The notes under the pieces are model-generated. The model made no database searches and was not told the origin of the DNA. It saw nothing but the letters and a program-made list of their open reading frames with translations. DNA of 64,000 nucleotides from positions 1 through 64,000 of the forward strand of contig NZ_FOVH01000022.1 in assembly GCF_900115095.1 (NCBI RefSeq), given 5' to 3'. The position numbers and the translations under genes were made by a program. Shown piece after piece: positions 23,625-30,848 of the stretch (positions within the stretch are counted from its first letter, which is position 1; each line of letters opens with the position of its first letter). The DNA comes from Actinomadura madurae (GTDB taxonomy: Bacteria > Actinomycetota > Actinomycetes > Streptosporangiales > Streptosporangiaceae).

Positions 23625-26063
23625 TCAGAGGCGGCGCGGCCCCAGCTCTGGCCGCGGCCCGAGCGGACGTTCCAGGGTGAGCGTCGCCGAGCGCACCGTC
23701 GCGCCCGCGCCGCCGGCCACGACCGGGTCCAGCTCCAGCAGCGCCACCTCGGGGAGGTCGTAGCCGAGGCGGGACGCGCGCAGCAGCAGGTCTTCGAGGG
23801 CGGCGGTGTCGACGGGCTCGGCGCCGCGGTGCCCGAGCAGCAGCGGCGCGGTGCGGATCGCGCGGATCATCTCCGCCGCCTCCGCGTCCGCCAGCGGCGA
23901 CAGCCGGTAGGCGCGGTCGTCCAGCAGGTCGGCGGTCTCGTCGGCGATCCCGAAGGAGATCAGCGCGCCGAACGAGCGGTCCTCGCGGACGACGATGCGG
24001 GTCGGCACCCCGTCGCCGCCGTCGGCGACCTCGATGCCGTAGCAGCCGAGCAGCTCGGCCGCCTGCTTGGGGGTGGCCTCGACCGGGCCGCCGTCCCCGA
24101 GCCATCCCGCGACCAGCTCCCGCGCCCGGTCGCGGTCCACGTCCTCCAGCACCGGCGTCCGGCCGGTGGGACGCTGCCGCCACAGCGCGTACCTGATCAC
24201 GTACGCCAGCGCCCGGACGGCGTCCTCCGGGGAGGCGTAGGACGGCACGGACCCCTCCGCCGCCGTCCCGTCCGGGCCGGGCACGCGCAGGTCGGCGGGC
24301 ATCCCCTCGGTGCCGAGGTAGGTCGCCACGATCGGCTTGCGGCCCTCGGCGGCCAGCCGGAGGATCTTCTCGGGGACGCGCACGTCGTAGCCGCCGATCG
24401 TCGGCGGCGTGAACAGCGCCACGACCGCGTCGACCGTGTCGTCGTCCAGCGCCCCGGCGAGCGCGGCCTCGTAGTCGTCGGCGTCCGCGCGGGGGCCGAG
24501 GTCGATGCGCGGCCGGACGTCGAGGCCGAGCGCGACGGCCTCGTCCTGCGCCAGCAGGCCGAGCGAGTTGGAGTTGTCGATGATCGCGATGCGGTCGCCG
24601 GCCGGGAGCGGCTGGTAGGCGAGCACCTGCGCCACGTCGAACAGCTCCGCGAGGTCCTCCACCCGGATCACGCCGGCCTGCTCGAACAGCGCGCTGACCG
24701 CGTGGTCGGGCAGGGTGAGCGCCCGCGCGGCGTGCCCGAGCGGGACGCCCTGCGTGCTGCGGCCGCTCTTCACCGCCACGATCGGCTTGCGGCGGCCGAG
24801 CCTGCGCGCGAGCCGCGTGAACTTGCGGGGGTTCCCCAGCGACTCCAGGTAGAGAAGGACGGCCTTGGTCTCCGGGTCCTCCTCCCAGTACTGCATCAGG
24901 TCGTTGCCGGACACGTCGGCGCGGTTCCCGGCGGACACGAACGTGGACAGGCCGAGGCCGCGTTCGGCCGTCCGCTGCAGGATGGCGATGCCGAGCGCGC
25001 CGGACTGGGAGAAGAACCCCACCGGGCCCCGTCCCGGCAGGGTCGGCGCCAGGGTCGCGTTCAGCCGCACGTCCGGGTCGGTGTTGGCGATGCCGAGGCA
25101 GTTGGGCCCGACGACGCGCATCCCGTACGCGCGGGCGAGCCGGACCAGCCGCTCCTGGGCGGCCCTCCCCTCGTCCCCCACCTCGCCGAAGCCGGACGAC
25201 ACGACGACCAGGCCGCGCACCCCCTTGCCCGCGCACTCCTCCACGACCTCGTGGACGGCGTCGGCCCGGACGGCGACGACCGCGAGGTCCACATCGTCCG
25301 GGATCTCCAGGACGGACGCGTACGCGCGGACCCCGGCCACCGCCACGGCCGTCGGATGCACCGGGTACACGGGGCCGGAGAAGTCGCCGGACAGCAGGTT
25401 GCGCAGGACGGTCTGCCCGACGCTGTGCTCGGCGCGGCTCGCCCCGATCACCGCCACCGACCGCGGGAACAGCAGCCGCTGGATCGACCGCGACTCGGCG
25501 CGGTGCTCGCGCGCCGTCATGACCTCCAGCGACGTCTCCGTCGGCTCCAGGTCGAGGACAAGCTCGATCACGCCCTCCTCGAACCGCTGCTCCGCCCGGT
25601 AGCCGGCCTCCCGGAAGACCCGCGTCATCCTGCGGTTGTCGGGCAGGACGCTCGCGACGAACCGGCGCACGCCCCGTTCCCGCGCCGCGGCGGCGATGTG
25701 CTCCAGCAGCACCGGGCCGACCCCGCGGCCCTGGTGCGCGTCCTCCACGAGGAACGCGACCTCCGCCGTCTCCGGGCGGTCGGCCAGCCGGTCGTACCGG
25801 ACGACCGCCACCATCTCCCCCGCGATCGTGGCGATCAGCGCGACCCGCCGGTCGTGGTCGACGGTCGTGAAGTGCTCGACCTCGCGGTCGGACAGGCGCG
25901 GGCGCGGCGAGAAGAACCGGTAGTAGATCGACTCCGGGGACAGCCGGGCGTGGAACGTGCGCAGCAGACCGGCGTCCTCGGGCCGGATGGGGCGCAGATG
26001 GGCCGTCCCGCCGTCGCTGAGGACGACGTCGGCCTCCCAGTGGTCCGGGTAACGCTCGGTCAC
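23625..26063 (-). CDS. GNAT acetyltransferase fused to ADP-forming acyl-CoA synthetase
   Basis: 812 residues. N-terminal GNAT domain (LRPIRPEDAGLLRTFHARLS; acetyl-CoA loop VEDAHQGRGVGPVLLEHIAAAA). Then a CoA-binding Rossmann domain (SVAVIGASRAEHSVGQTVLRN), a ligase domain (FFSQSGALGIAILQ, VSAGNRADVSGND, and GHAAR where the phosphohistidine loop should lie), and a shortened ATP-grasp subdomain starting near EATPKQAAELLGCYGIEVA. Related Pat-type fusions acetylate acyl-CoA synthetases on Lys. Here the GNAT part is at the N-terminus, the actinobacterial order. The C-terminal ATP-grasp part looks short, so ligase activity is doubtful and protein acetylation is likelier. GTG start. Confidence 0.88.
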   Translation of the reverse strand: MTERYPDHWEADVVLSDGGTAHLRPIRPEDAGLLRTFHARLSPESIYYRFFSPRPRLSDREVEHFTTVDHDRRVALIATIAGEMVAVVRYDRLADRPETAEVAFLVEDAHQGRGVGPVLLEHIAAAARERGVRRFVASVLPDNRRMTRVFREAGYRAEQRFEEGVIELVLDLEPTETSLEVMTAREHRAESRSIQRLLFPRSVAVIGASRAEHSVGQTVLRNLLSGDFSGPVYPVHPTAVAVAGVRAYASVLEIPDDVDLAVVAVRADAVHEVVEECAGKGVRGLVVVSSGFGEVGDEGRAAQERLVRLARAYGMRVVGPNCLGIANTDPDVRLNATLAPTLPGRGPVGFFSQSGALGIAILQRTAERGLGLSTFVSAGNRADVSGNDLMQYWEEDPETKAVLLYLESLGNPRKFTRLARRLGRRKPIVAVKSGRSTQGVPLGHAARALTLPDHAVSALFEQAGVIRVEDLAELFDVAQVLAYQPLPAGDRIAIIDNSNSLGLLAQDEAVALGLDVRPRIDLGPRADADDYEAALAGALDDDTVDAVVALFTPPTIGGYDVRVPEKILRLAAEGRKPIVATYLGTEGMPADLRVPGPDGTAAEGSVPSYASPEDAVRALAYVIRYALWRQRPTGRTPVLEDVDRDRARELVAGWLGDGGPVEATPKQAAELLGCYGIEVADGGDGVPTRIVVREDRSFGALISFGIADETADLLDDRAYRLSPLADAEAAEMIRAIRTAPLLLGHRGAEPVDTAALEDLLLRASRLGYDLPEVALLELDPVVAGGAGATVRSATLTLERPLGPRPELGPRRL

Positions 26064-26230
26064 GTACCCGAGGGTAAGGCACGGGGGCGCCGCCGCCCGT
26101 GCGAGAAAAAACCGGCTTCCTTGGTTTCGCTGCGCGTTCGAGACCTAATCGGGGCGCGAGAGCTGTTACGGTCAACCACACGCCCGGAATTGCCGCTCGC
26201 GCGGGCCGTGTTGATCGAGGTGATGACTCC

Positions 26231-27154
26231 ATGACGCGCGTGGTCGTGGTCGGCGATCTTATGACCGACACCGTGGCGCGTGCCGCCTACCCCTTGGCCA
26301 AGGGGAGCGACACGCCCGCCGCCGTGACGATCCATGGTGGCGGCTCCGGCGCCAACGTGGCCGCATGGCTCGCCGTGGAAGGGACCGACGCCGCCTTCGT
26401 CGGCCGCCGCGGCTCCGACATCGCCGGCCGGAACCGGGACATGGAACTGATGGGCTACGGCGTCGACGCCCGGCTCGTCATGGACCAGGAACGTCCCACC
26501 GGCACCTGCGTCGTCATGGTCACCCACAAGGGCGACCGGACGATGTTGTCGGACCCCGGCGCCAACGGCGCGCTGCTCCCCGAGGACATCGAACGCTGCA
26601 AGGACCTGTTCTCCCAGGGCACCCACCTGCACCTGTCCGGCTACTCGCTGATCAACGAGGGCTCCCGCAAGGCCGCCATCCACACCCTCGACCTCGCGCG
26701 CAAGGCGCAGATGTCGGTCTCCGTGGACGGCGGCTCCTCCTCCCCGCTCAAGCGGATGGGCGCGGAACCCTTCCTGGAGTGGACGCAGGGCGCCCGGCTC
26801 CTCGTCGTCAACGCCAAAGAGGCCGAGATCCTCACCGGCCGCGACACCCCCGCGCAGGCCGCCAAGGTGCTGACCGCCTGGTACCCGCAGGTCGTCATCA
26901 AGAGCGGCGCCGACGGCGCCCTCTGGTACACCAACGGCCGCCCCGAACCGATCACCGTCTCCGCCGAGCCCGTCGACAAGATCGTCGACGGCACCGGCGC
27001 CGGAGACGCGTTCGTCGCCGGCCTGCTCCCGCCCTGGCTGGACGGCAAGCAACCCGCCGACGCCCTCACCGCCGGCTGCCGCCTGGCCGCCCGCGCCATG
27101 CAGCACCTGGGCGCCCGCCCCACCCTCGACGTGGTCGACAACCAGATCAAGTGA
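26231..27154 (+). CDS. PfkB-family carbohydrate kinase
   Basis: 307 residues. N-terminal VVVVGDLMTDTVARAA and GGGSGANVAAWLAVEGTDAAFVGRRG, substrate region SDPGANGALLPEDI, and C-terminal signature VDGTGAGDAFVAGLLPPWL with the catalytic Asp. It phosphorylates a sugar or nucleoside hydroxyl; ribokinase/fructokinase-like, substrate not assignable. ATG 26231 is chosen over the longer frame because it begins the conserved first strand and follows GAGGTGATG. Divergent from the GNAT-synthetase gene and followed by a strong hairpin. Confidence 0.9.
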   Translation: MTRVVVVGDLMTDTVARAAYPLAKGSDTPAAVTIHGGGSGANVAAWLAVEGTDAAFVGRRGSDIAGRNRDMELMGYGVDARLVMDQERPTGTCVVMVTHKGDRTMLSDPGANGALLPEDIERCKDLFSQGTHLHLSGYSLINEGSRKAAIHTLDLARKAQMSVSVDGGSSSPLKRMGAEPFLEWTQGARLLVVNAKEAEILTGRDTPAQAAKVLTAWYPQVVIKSGADGALWYTNGRPEPITVSAEPVDKIVDGTGAGDAFVAGLLPPWLDGKQPADALTAGCRLAARAMQHLGARPTLDVVDNQIK

Positions 27155-27167
27155 CCGGGCTCGCGTG

Positions 27168-27192
27168 GGGTCCAGGGGCCTCCCCTGGACCC
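27168..27192 (+). terminator. Terminator after the PfkB kinase gene
   Basis: Perfect 11-bp stem GGGTCCAGGGG / CCCCTGGACCC with a CCT loop, 14 bases after the stop codon, followed by TTC. Confidence 0.75.
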
Positions 27193-27537
27193 TTCGGCCG
27201 CTGGTCTCCGCCGCGTCGCGGGGTGCCGATCAGTTGTCTTGACGGGCTGTGTCGTAGCGCTGCCGGCCGGCGTTGATCTGGTGCCGGCGTTCACGCGGCC
27301 ACGGTGACGATCGCCTCGGGTGTCGTTCCCGGCGGGGGCGAAGCCGATCCTGATGCCATCGGTGCCCGCTACCACCGCCTGTACCGGCGGCCCGATCAGG
27401 TCGAGGAGGTCATCGGAGACCCGGACGCGTTCCGCGCGCTCGTCGCCGAGCTCGATGCCCGGCCGAGCCCATCACCGATCACCGGCGGCTAGCCGCGAGT
27501 TCCGCCCCTCACACGCGCGCAAGGAGTCGTGTCGTGG
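27193..27537 (+). other. Gap with one doubtful 62-codon ORF
   Basis: 345 bases between the kinase terminator and the 3' end of the LysR gene. The only reading frame worth noting is 27304-27492 on the plus strand (begins MTIASGVVPGGGEADPDA, then YHRLYRRPDQVEEVIGDPDA, ends in TAG). It has no recognisable domain and no clear ribosome-binding site. It could be a small protein or a gene remnant. I see no RNA gene or repeat here. Confidence 0.25.
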
Positions 27538-28575
27538 TCAGGCGAGGGGGGTGTAGGTGCGGACGTCCTCCTTGACCGCGTCCCAGAGACGGTTGAGGGG
27601 ATGGCCCGCGTCGTAGCGTTCGAGGTCGGCGCGGCGGACGAAGGCGCCCGTCATGAGCTCGGCCTTGGGCTCAAGGTCGTCGTGCAGGCCGATGGTGCGG
27701 AGGGGAACGGCGTCCGAGTCCTCCTGCGCGGCCATTCCGCGGCCGATCGAGCCGGTGACGATCATGCAGCCGCGGACGAATCCGGACCTGAGCAGCGACA
27801 GCCCGTAGTGCACGTCGTCGATGTCGGCGACGACGTTGAGGCGCTCGCGGAAGTTCGTCCCGTACCAGGTGGCGAGCAGGTCGGCGACGAGCCCGGCGGG
27901 CGGCACCACGAGCGGGACGCGGCCGAGGCCGCTGGTCTCCACGGCCGCGTCCGGCAGCTCGGACTCCGGCAGGTTGGTGAGCAGCAGCGCCTGGCCCCGC
28001 GCGTACTCGATGACCTCGTACTCCTTCAGCCGCAGGTCGCCCTCCTGGGTGCTGACGATGCTGCCGCAGATGAGGTCGACCTGGCGGTTCTCCAGCCGCG
28101 ACCACACGTCCTTCGTGCGGACGTGCAGGACTTTGAACTCCACTTCGCGCTGCCGGAACTCCTCCGAGACGCGGTTCCAGGCCCGGGAGACGATCGGCAG
28201 CGTGAACTCGGTCGTGCCGACGGTCAGCATGCGGCCGAGCCGGCGCCGGCTCAGATGAATGGACTCCAGCCATTTCTCGAAGGTGCCGCGCGCCAGTTCC
28301 ACCGTCGCCTCACCGGTCGGGGTGAAGAGGAAGTCCCTTCCGCGGCCCTGCCGGACGGTGAGGACCTCACCGCACAGGGTCTGGCTGGTGCGGTTCAGCG
28401 TGTCGAGCTGCTTCTGGACGCTCGACTGCTCGCGTCCGAGGACACGCGCGGCCCTCAGCGCCGACCCCGTCTCGTGAACCACCAGGAGGGTCCGGAGCTG
28501 GTCGAACGTCATGTCGAGAAGCCCTGGCGGGCCGTCGAGAAGGGCGTCGAGGGTCGGTGACACGGGGAGGGACAT
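27538..28575 (-). CDS. LysR-type transcriptional regulator
   Basis: 345 residues. N-terminal winged helix-turn-helix (LDMTFDQLRTLLVVHETGSALRAARVLGREQSSVQKQLDTLNR), then a periplasmic-binding-fold effector domain (RRLGRMLTVGTTEFTLPIVSRAWNRV, RQVDLICGSIV, RVPLVVPPAGLVADLLATW). The N-terminus is about 20 residues longer than usual. Divergent from the serine hydrolase; a perfect palindrome about 51 bases upstream of its start is a likely operator. Effector unknown. Confidence 0.87.
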   Translation of the reverse strand: MSLPVSPTLDALLDGPPGLLDMTFDQLRTLLVVHETGSALRAARVLGREQSSVQKQLDTLNRTSQTLCGEVLTVRQGRGRDFLFTPTGEATVELARGTFEKWLESIHLSRRRLGRMLTVGTTEFTLPIVSRAWNRVSEEFRQREVEFKVLHVRTKDVWSRLENRQVDLICGSIVSTQEGDLRLKEYEVIEYARGQALLLTNLPESELPDAAVETSGLGRVPLVVPPAGLVADLLATWYGTNFRERLNVVADIDDVHYGLSLLRSGFVRGCMIVTGSIGRGMAAQEDSDAVPLRTIGLHDDLEPKAELMTGAFVRRADLERYDAGHPLNRLWDAVKEDVRTYTPLA

Positions 28576-28991
28576 TACTACCTCTTCCGGCGCCCCGCGG
28601 AAATGGCCGCGCGGTCAACTGAACGGGAAATGATGACATTTCCGCCTGAACTTATCCCAAGATGTTCTCCCAAACAACTGGACAGACTTTCCTGACCTCT
28701 AGAACACTTTCACCTCGACGGACCACTCCCTTCGCCGCCGTCATCCGTCCCACCAGGACGGCGGCGTTCCCGGGCGAGCCCCGGCGGTGCCGGCCGCCGG
28801 GGCCGCCGCCCGGTGCCCGACTCCCGTTCGCCGCGGCCCTTCTCCGCCGCGGCGCCGGGACCGGACGCCGGCCCGTGCGCGGGGCCGCGCGCACGGGCCG
28901 GCCCCAATCGTCCCGCCCGCGCCAACGGGGGCGCGCGGGCGGACGCCCCCACCCCACCCGCAACCTCCCCGGCCGTGGGTAGGAGGAGAGT
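28576..28991. promoter_or_regulatory. Divergent intergenic region between LysR and the serine hydrolase
   Basis: 416 bases. The half nearest the LysR gene (28612-28725) is clearly lower in GC and holds the palindrome listed separately; the other half (28740-28980) is extremely GC-rich and carries no convincing gene. Short frames here are GC artefacts. Promoters for both genes should lie within the AT-richer part. Confidence 0.45.
28626..28643. promoter_or_regulatory. Palindrome GGAAATG-ATGA-CATTTCC, candidate LysR operator
   Basis: Perfect 7-bp arms with a 4-base centre, 51-68 bases before the LysR start and on the shared side of the divergent promoter region. A second half-site GGAAATG lies at 28599-28605. 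LysR regulators commonly bind dyads between themselves and a divergent target. That this is the site is inference. Confidence 0.5.
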
Positions 28992-30152
28992 GTGGGCGGT
29001 CAAATGAGAGGCGTGGATGAGGATTGTGGCCTTATGAGCGGCGATGACGTGGAGGGCCGGGTTCAGGCGGTGGTCGATGGGCTCGTGGCGTCCGGTAGCG
29101 AGGTCGGCTTGCAGGTGGCGGTGGTCGCGGACGGGCGGGTGGTGGCGGACGTGGTCGGGGGCGTCGCCGACTCGCGGCGGGGGCCGGCCGTCGCGCCGGA
29201 CACGCTGTTCTACGCCGCCTCCACCGCGAAGGGCATCGCCTCGGCGGTTGCGCACGTGCTCGTGGAGCGTGGGGAGCTCGACTACGACCTGCGTGCGGTG
29301 GACGTCTGGCCGGAGTTCGGGGCGCACGGCAAGGAAGGGGTGACGCTTCGCCACGTGCTGCTGCACACGGCGGGCGTCCCCGGGCCGCCGTACGACACCA
29401 CGGTCGAGGATCTGTGCGACTGGGAACATATGTGCGCGGTGCTCGCCGCGTCCGAGCCCTGGTGGGAGCCGGGGACACGCTTCGGCTACCACGCCCAGAC
29501 GTTCGGCTTCCTCCTCGGCGAGATCGTGCGGCGGGCGACCGGGCGGACCCTGTCGTGGTGGCTGAGGGAGGTCCTCACACGTCCGCTCGGTGTCGAAGAC
29601 GAGGTGCACTTCGGGGTTCCGGACGTCCTGCTGGATCGTGTCGCCCGGCAGGAGCCGCCGGAGGGGGCGCCGCCCGAGCCTCCGGCGCCGGGGTCTCCGG
29701 CGGACAGGGCGATCCCGCCGGGCATCAGGTCCGACGCCGCGTATGCCAACCGGGCCGACGTCCTCGGCTCCGACATCCCGTCCGCCGGGACCATGTCGGC
29801 ACGCGGGGCGGCCCGCGTCTACGCGGGTCTCCTCGGCCATGTCGACGGCGTCGGTCTCGTCTCCGCCGCCCGCCTCTCCGACATGGCGGCCGTGAAGTAC
29901 CAGGGCATGGACGAGGTGATGGGCATACCGACCGAATCGGCCTTCGGTTTCAGCACCTTCCGGCCCGGTGGCGCGCAGGGCCGGCCCGGAACGACGTTCG
30001 GCATGGTGGGGATGAACGGCTCGGCCGCCTACGCCGACATCGACTCCGGGGTGGCCGTCGCGGTCATGCGCAACCGCTTCGGGTTCGACCTCGCGGCGGT
30101 CTCGCAGATCGACCGCATCGTGATGGAAGCCTTTCCCACCCGATCGGAGTGA
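28992..30152 (+). CDS. Serine hydrolase of the beta-lactamase/class C family
   Basis: 386 residues from GTG 28992, which has AGGAGG five bases upstream; ATG 29004 or 29034 are also possible and the family similarity begins near MSGDDVEGRVQ. Active-site SxxK motif is in YAASTAKGIASAVAH; a Tyr motif YHAQTFGFLLGEIV follows; LRHVLLHTAGVPG and PSAGTMSARGAARVYAGLL are typical of esterase EstB/beta-lactamase-like proteins. No signal peptide. It is followed after six bases by the PPOX-type gene, probably one operon. Substrate unknown. Confidence 0.87.
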   Translation: MGGQMRGVDEDCGLMSGDDVEGRVQAVVDGLVASGSEVGLQVAVVADGRVVADVVGGVADSRRGPAVAPDTLFYAASTAKGIASAVAHVLVERGELDYDLRAVDVWPEFGAHGKEGVTLRHVLLHTAGVPGPPYDTTVEDLCDWEHMCAVLAASEPWWEPGTRFGYHAQTFGFLLGEIVRRATGRTLSWWLREVLTRPLGVEDEVHFGVPDVLLDRVARQEPPEGAPPEPPAPGSPADRAIPPGIRSDAAYANRADVLGSDIPSAGTMSARGAARVYAGLLGHVDGVGLVSAARLSDMAAVKYQGMDEVMGIPTESAFGFSTFRPGGAQGRPGTTFGMVGMNGSAAYADIDSGVAVAVMRNRFGFDLAAVSQIDRIVMEAFPTRSE

Positions 30153-30158
30153 GCGACC

Positions 30159-30665
30159 ATGCAGAACCCGGTGACCCGGCTCGACGAGCGCTTCAGTGAT
30201 CCCGCCGCCGGAGCGACGCCGTGGGCGACCACACGCGAGGCGTTGGAGGGCGCCCAGCTCTTCTGGATCACGACCGTCCGGTCCGACGGGCGCCCGCACG
30301 TCACGCCGCTCGTGGCCGTGTGGCTCGACGACGCCCTGTACTTCACGACGGGGCCCGAAGAGCAGAAGGCCCTGAACCTCCGCGCCAATGCCCATGTGGT
30401 CCTGACCACCGGCCGCAACGACTGGGACCGGGGGTTGGACGTGATGGTCGAGGGCGAGGCCCGGCGCGTCACCGACCGCGCCCTCCTCGAACGCCTCGCC
30501 ACCGCCTGGGCCGCCAAATGGAACGGCGAGTGGCAGTACCAGGTGACCGACACCGGCTTCGCCCACGAGGTGGGCGAGGCGCTCGTCCTGGCGGTGCGGC
30601 CGACCAAGATCCTCGCCTTCGCCAAAGGCACCTTCGGCCAGACCCGCTACCTCCCCACGGACTGA
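30159..30665 (+). CDS. Pyridoxamine 5'-phosphate oxidase-like (PPOX) flavin-binding protein
   Basis: 168 residues, single split-barrel domain: FWITTVRSDGRPHVTPLVAVW, LYFTTGPEEQKALNLRANAHVVLTTG, DVMVEGEARRVTD, and TKILAFAKGTFGQTRY at the C-terminus. Actinobacterial members bind FMN, F420 or haem and reduce small molecules; the cofactor cannot be read from sequence alone. ATG start. Immediately downstream of the serine hydrolase. Confidence 0.88.
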   Translation: MQNPVTRLDERFSDPAAGATPWATTREALEGAQLFWITTVRSDGRPHVTPLVAVWLDDALYFTTGPEEQKALNLRANAHVVLTTGRNDWDRGLDVMVEGEARRVTDRALLERLATAWAAKWNGEWQYQVTDTGFAHEVGEALVLAVRPTKILAFAKGTFGQTRYLPTD

Positions 30666-30726
30666 CCCCCCGCACCCGCAGCAATCGATGCGCGATGCGC
30701 GGTGCGGGTGGGTCCACGAGGGGTCA

Positions 30727-30823
30727 CTACGACGCCGCCAGCACCAGGGAAGGGCCCGCGCCATCGCCGGTGTCCTCGTGGACGCGGGTGGCGGCGGTCA
30801 TGGTCCACCCGTCTTTACGTGGT
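30727..30823 (-). pseudogene. Degenerate second copy of the recQ 3' end
   Basis: Read on the minus strand, this gives GWTMTAATRVHEDTG...PSLVLAAS and a stop, matching the true RecQ C-terminus GWTMTTATRLLKEAG...LPLTLATPS at 30849-30948. At DNA level GCGGGTGGCGGCGGTCATGG here corresponds to GCGGGTGGCTGTGGTCATGG there. It is in a different frame from recQ and directly downstream of it, so it is a leftover tail from duplication or recombination, not a gene. Confidence 0.65.
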
Positions 30824-30848
30824 TGCCAAATGAGAGGGGCGGGTTGGG

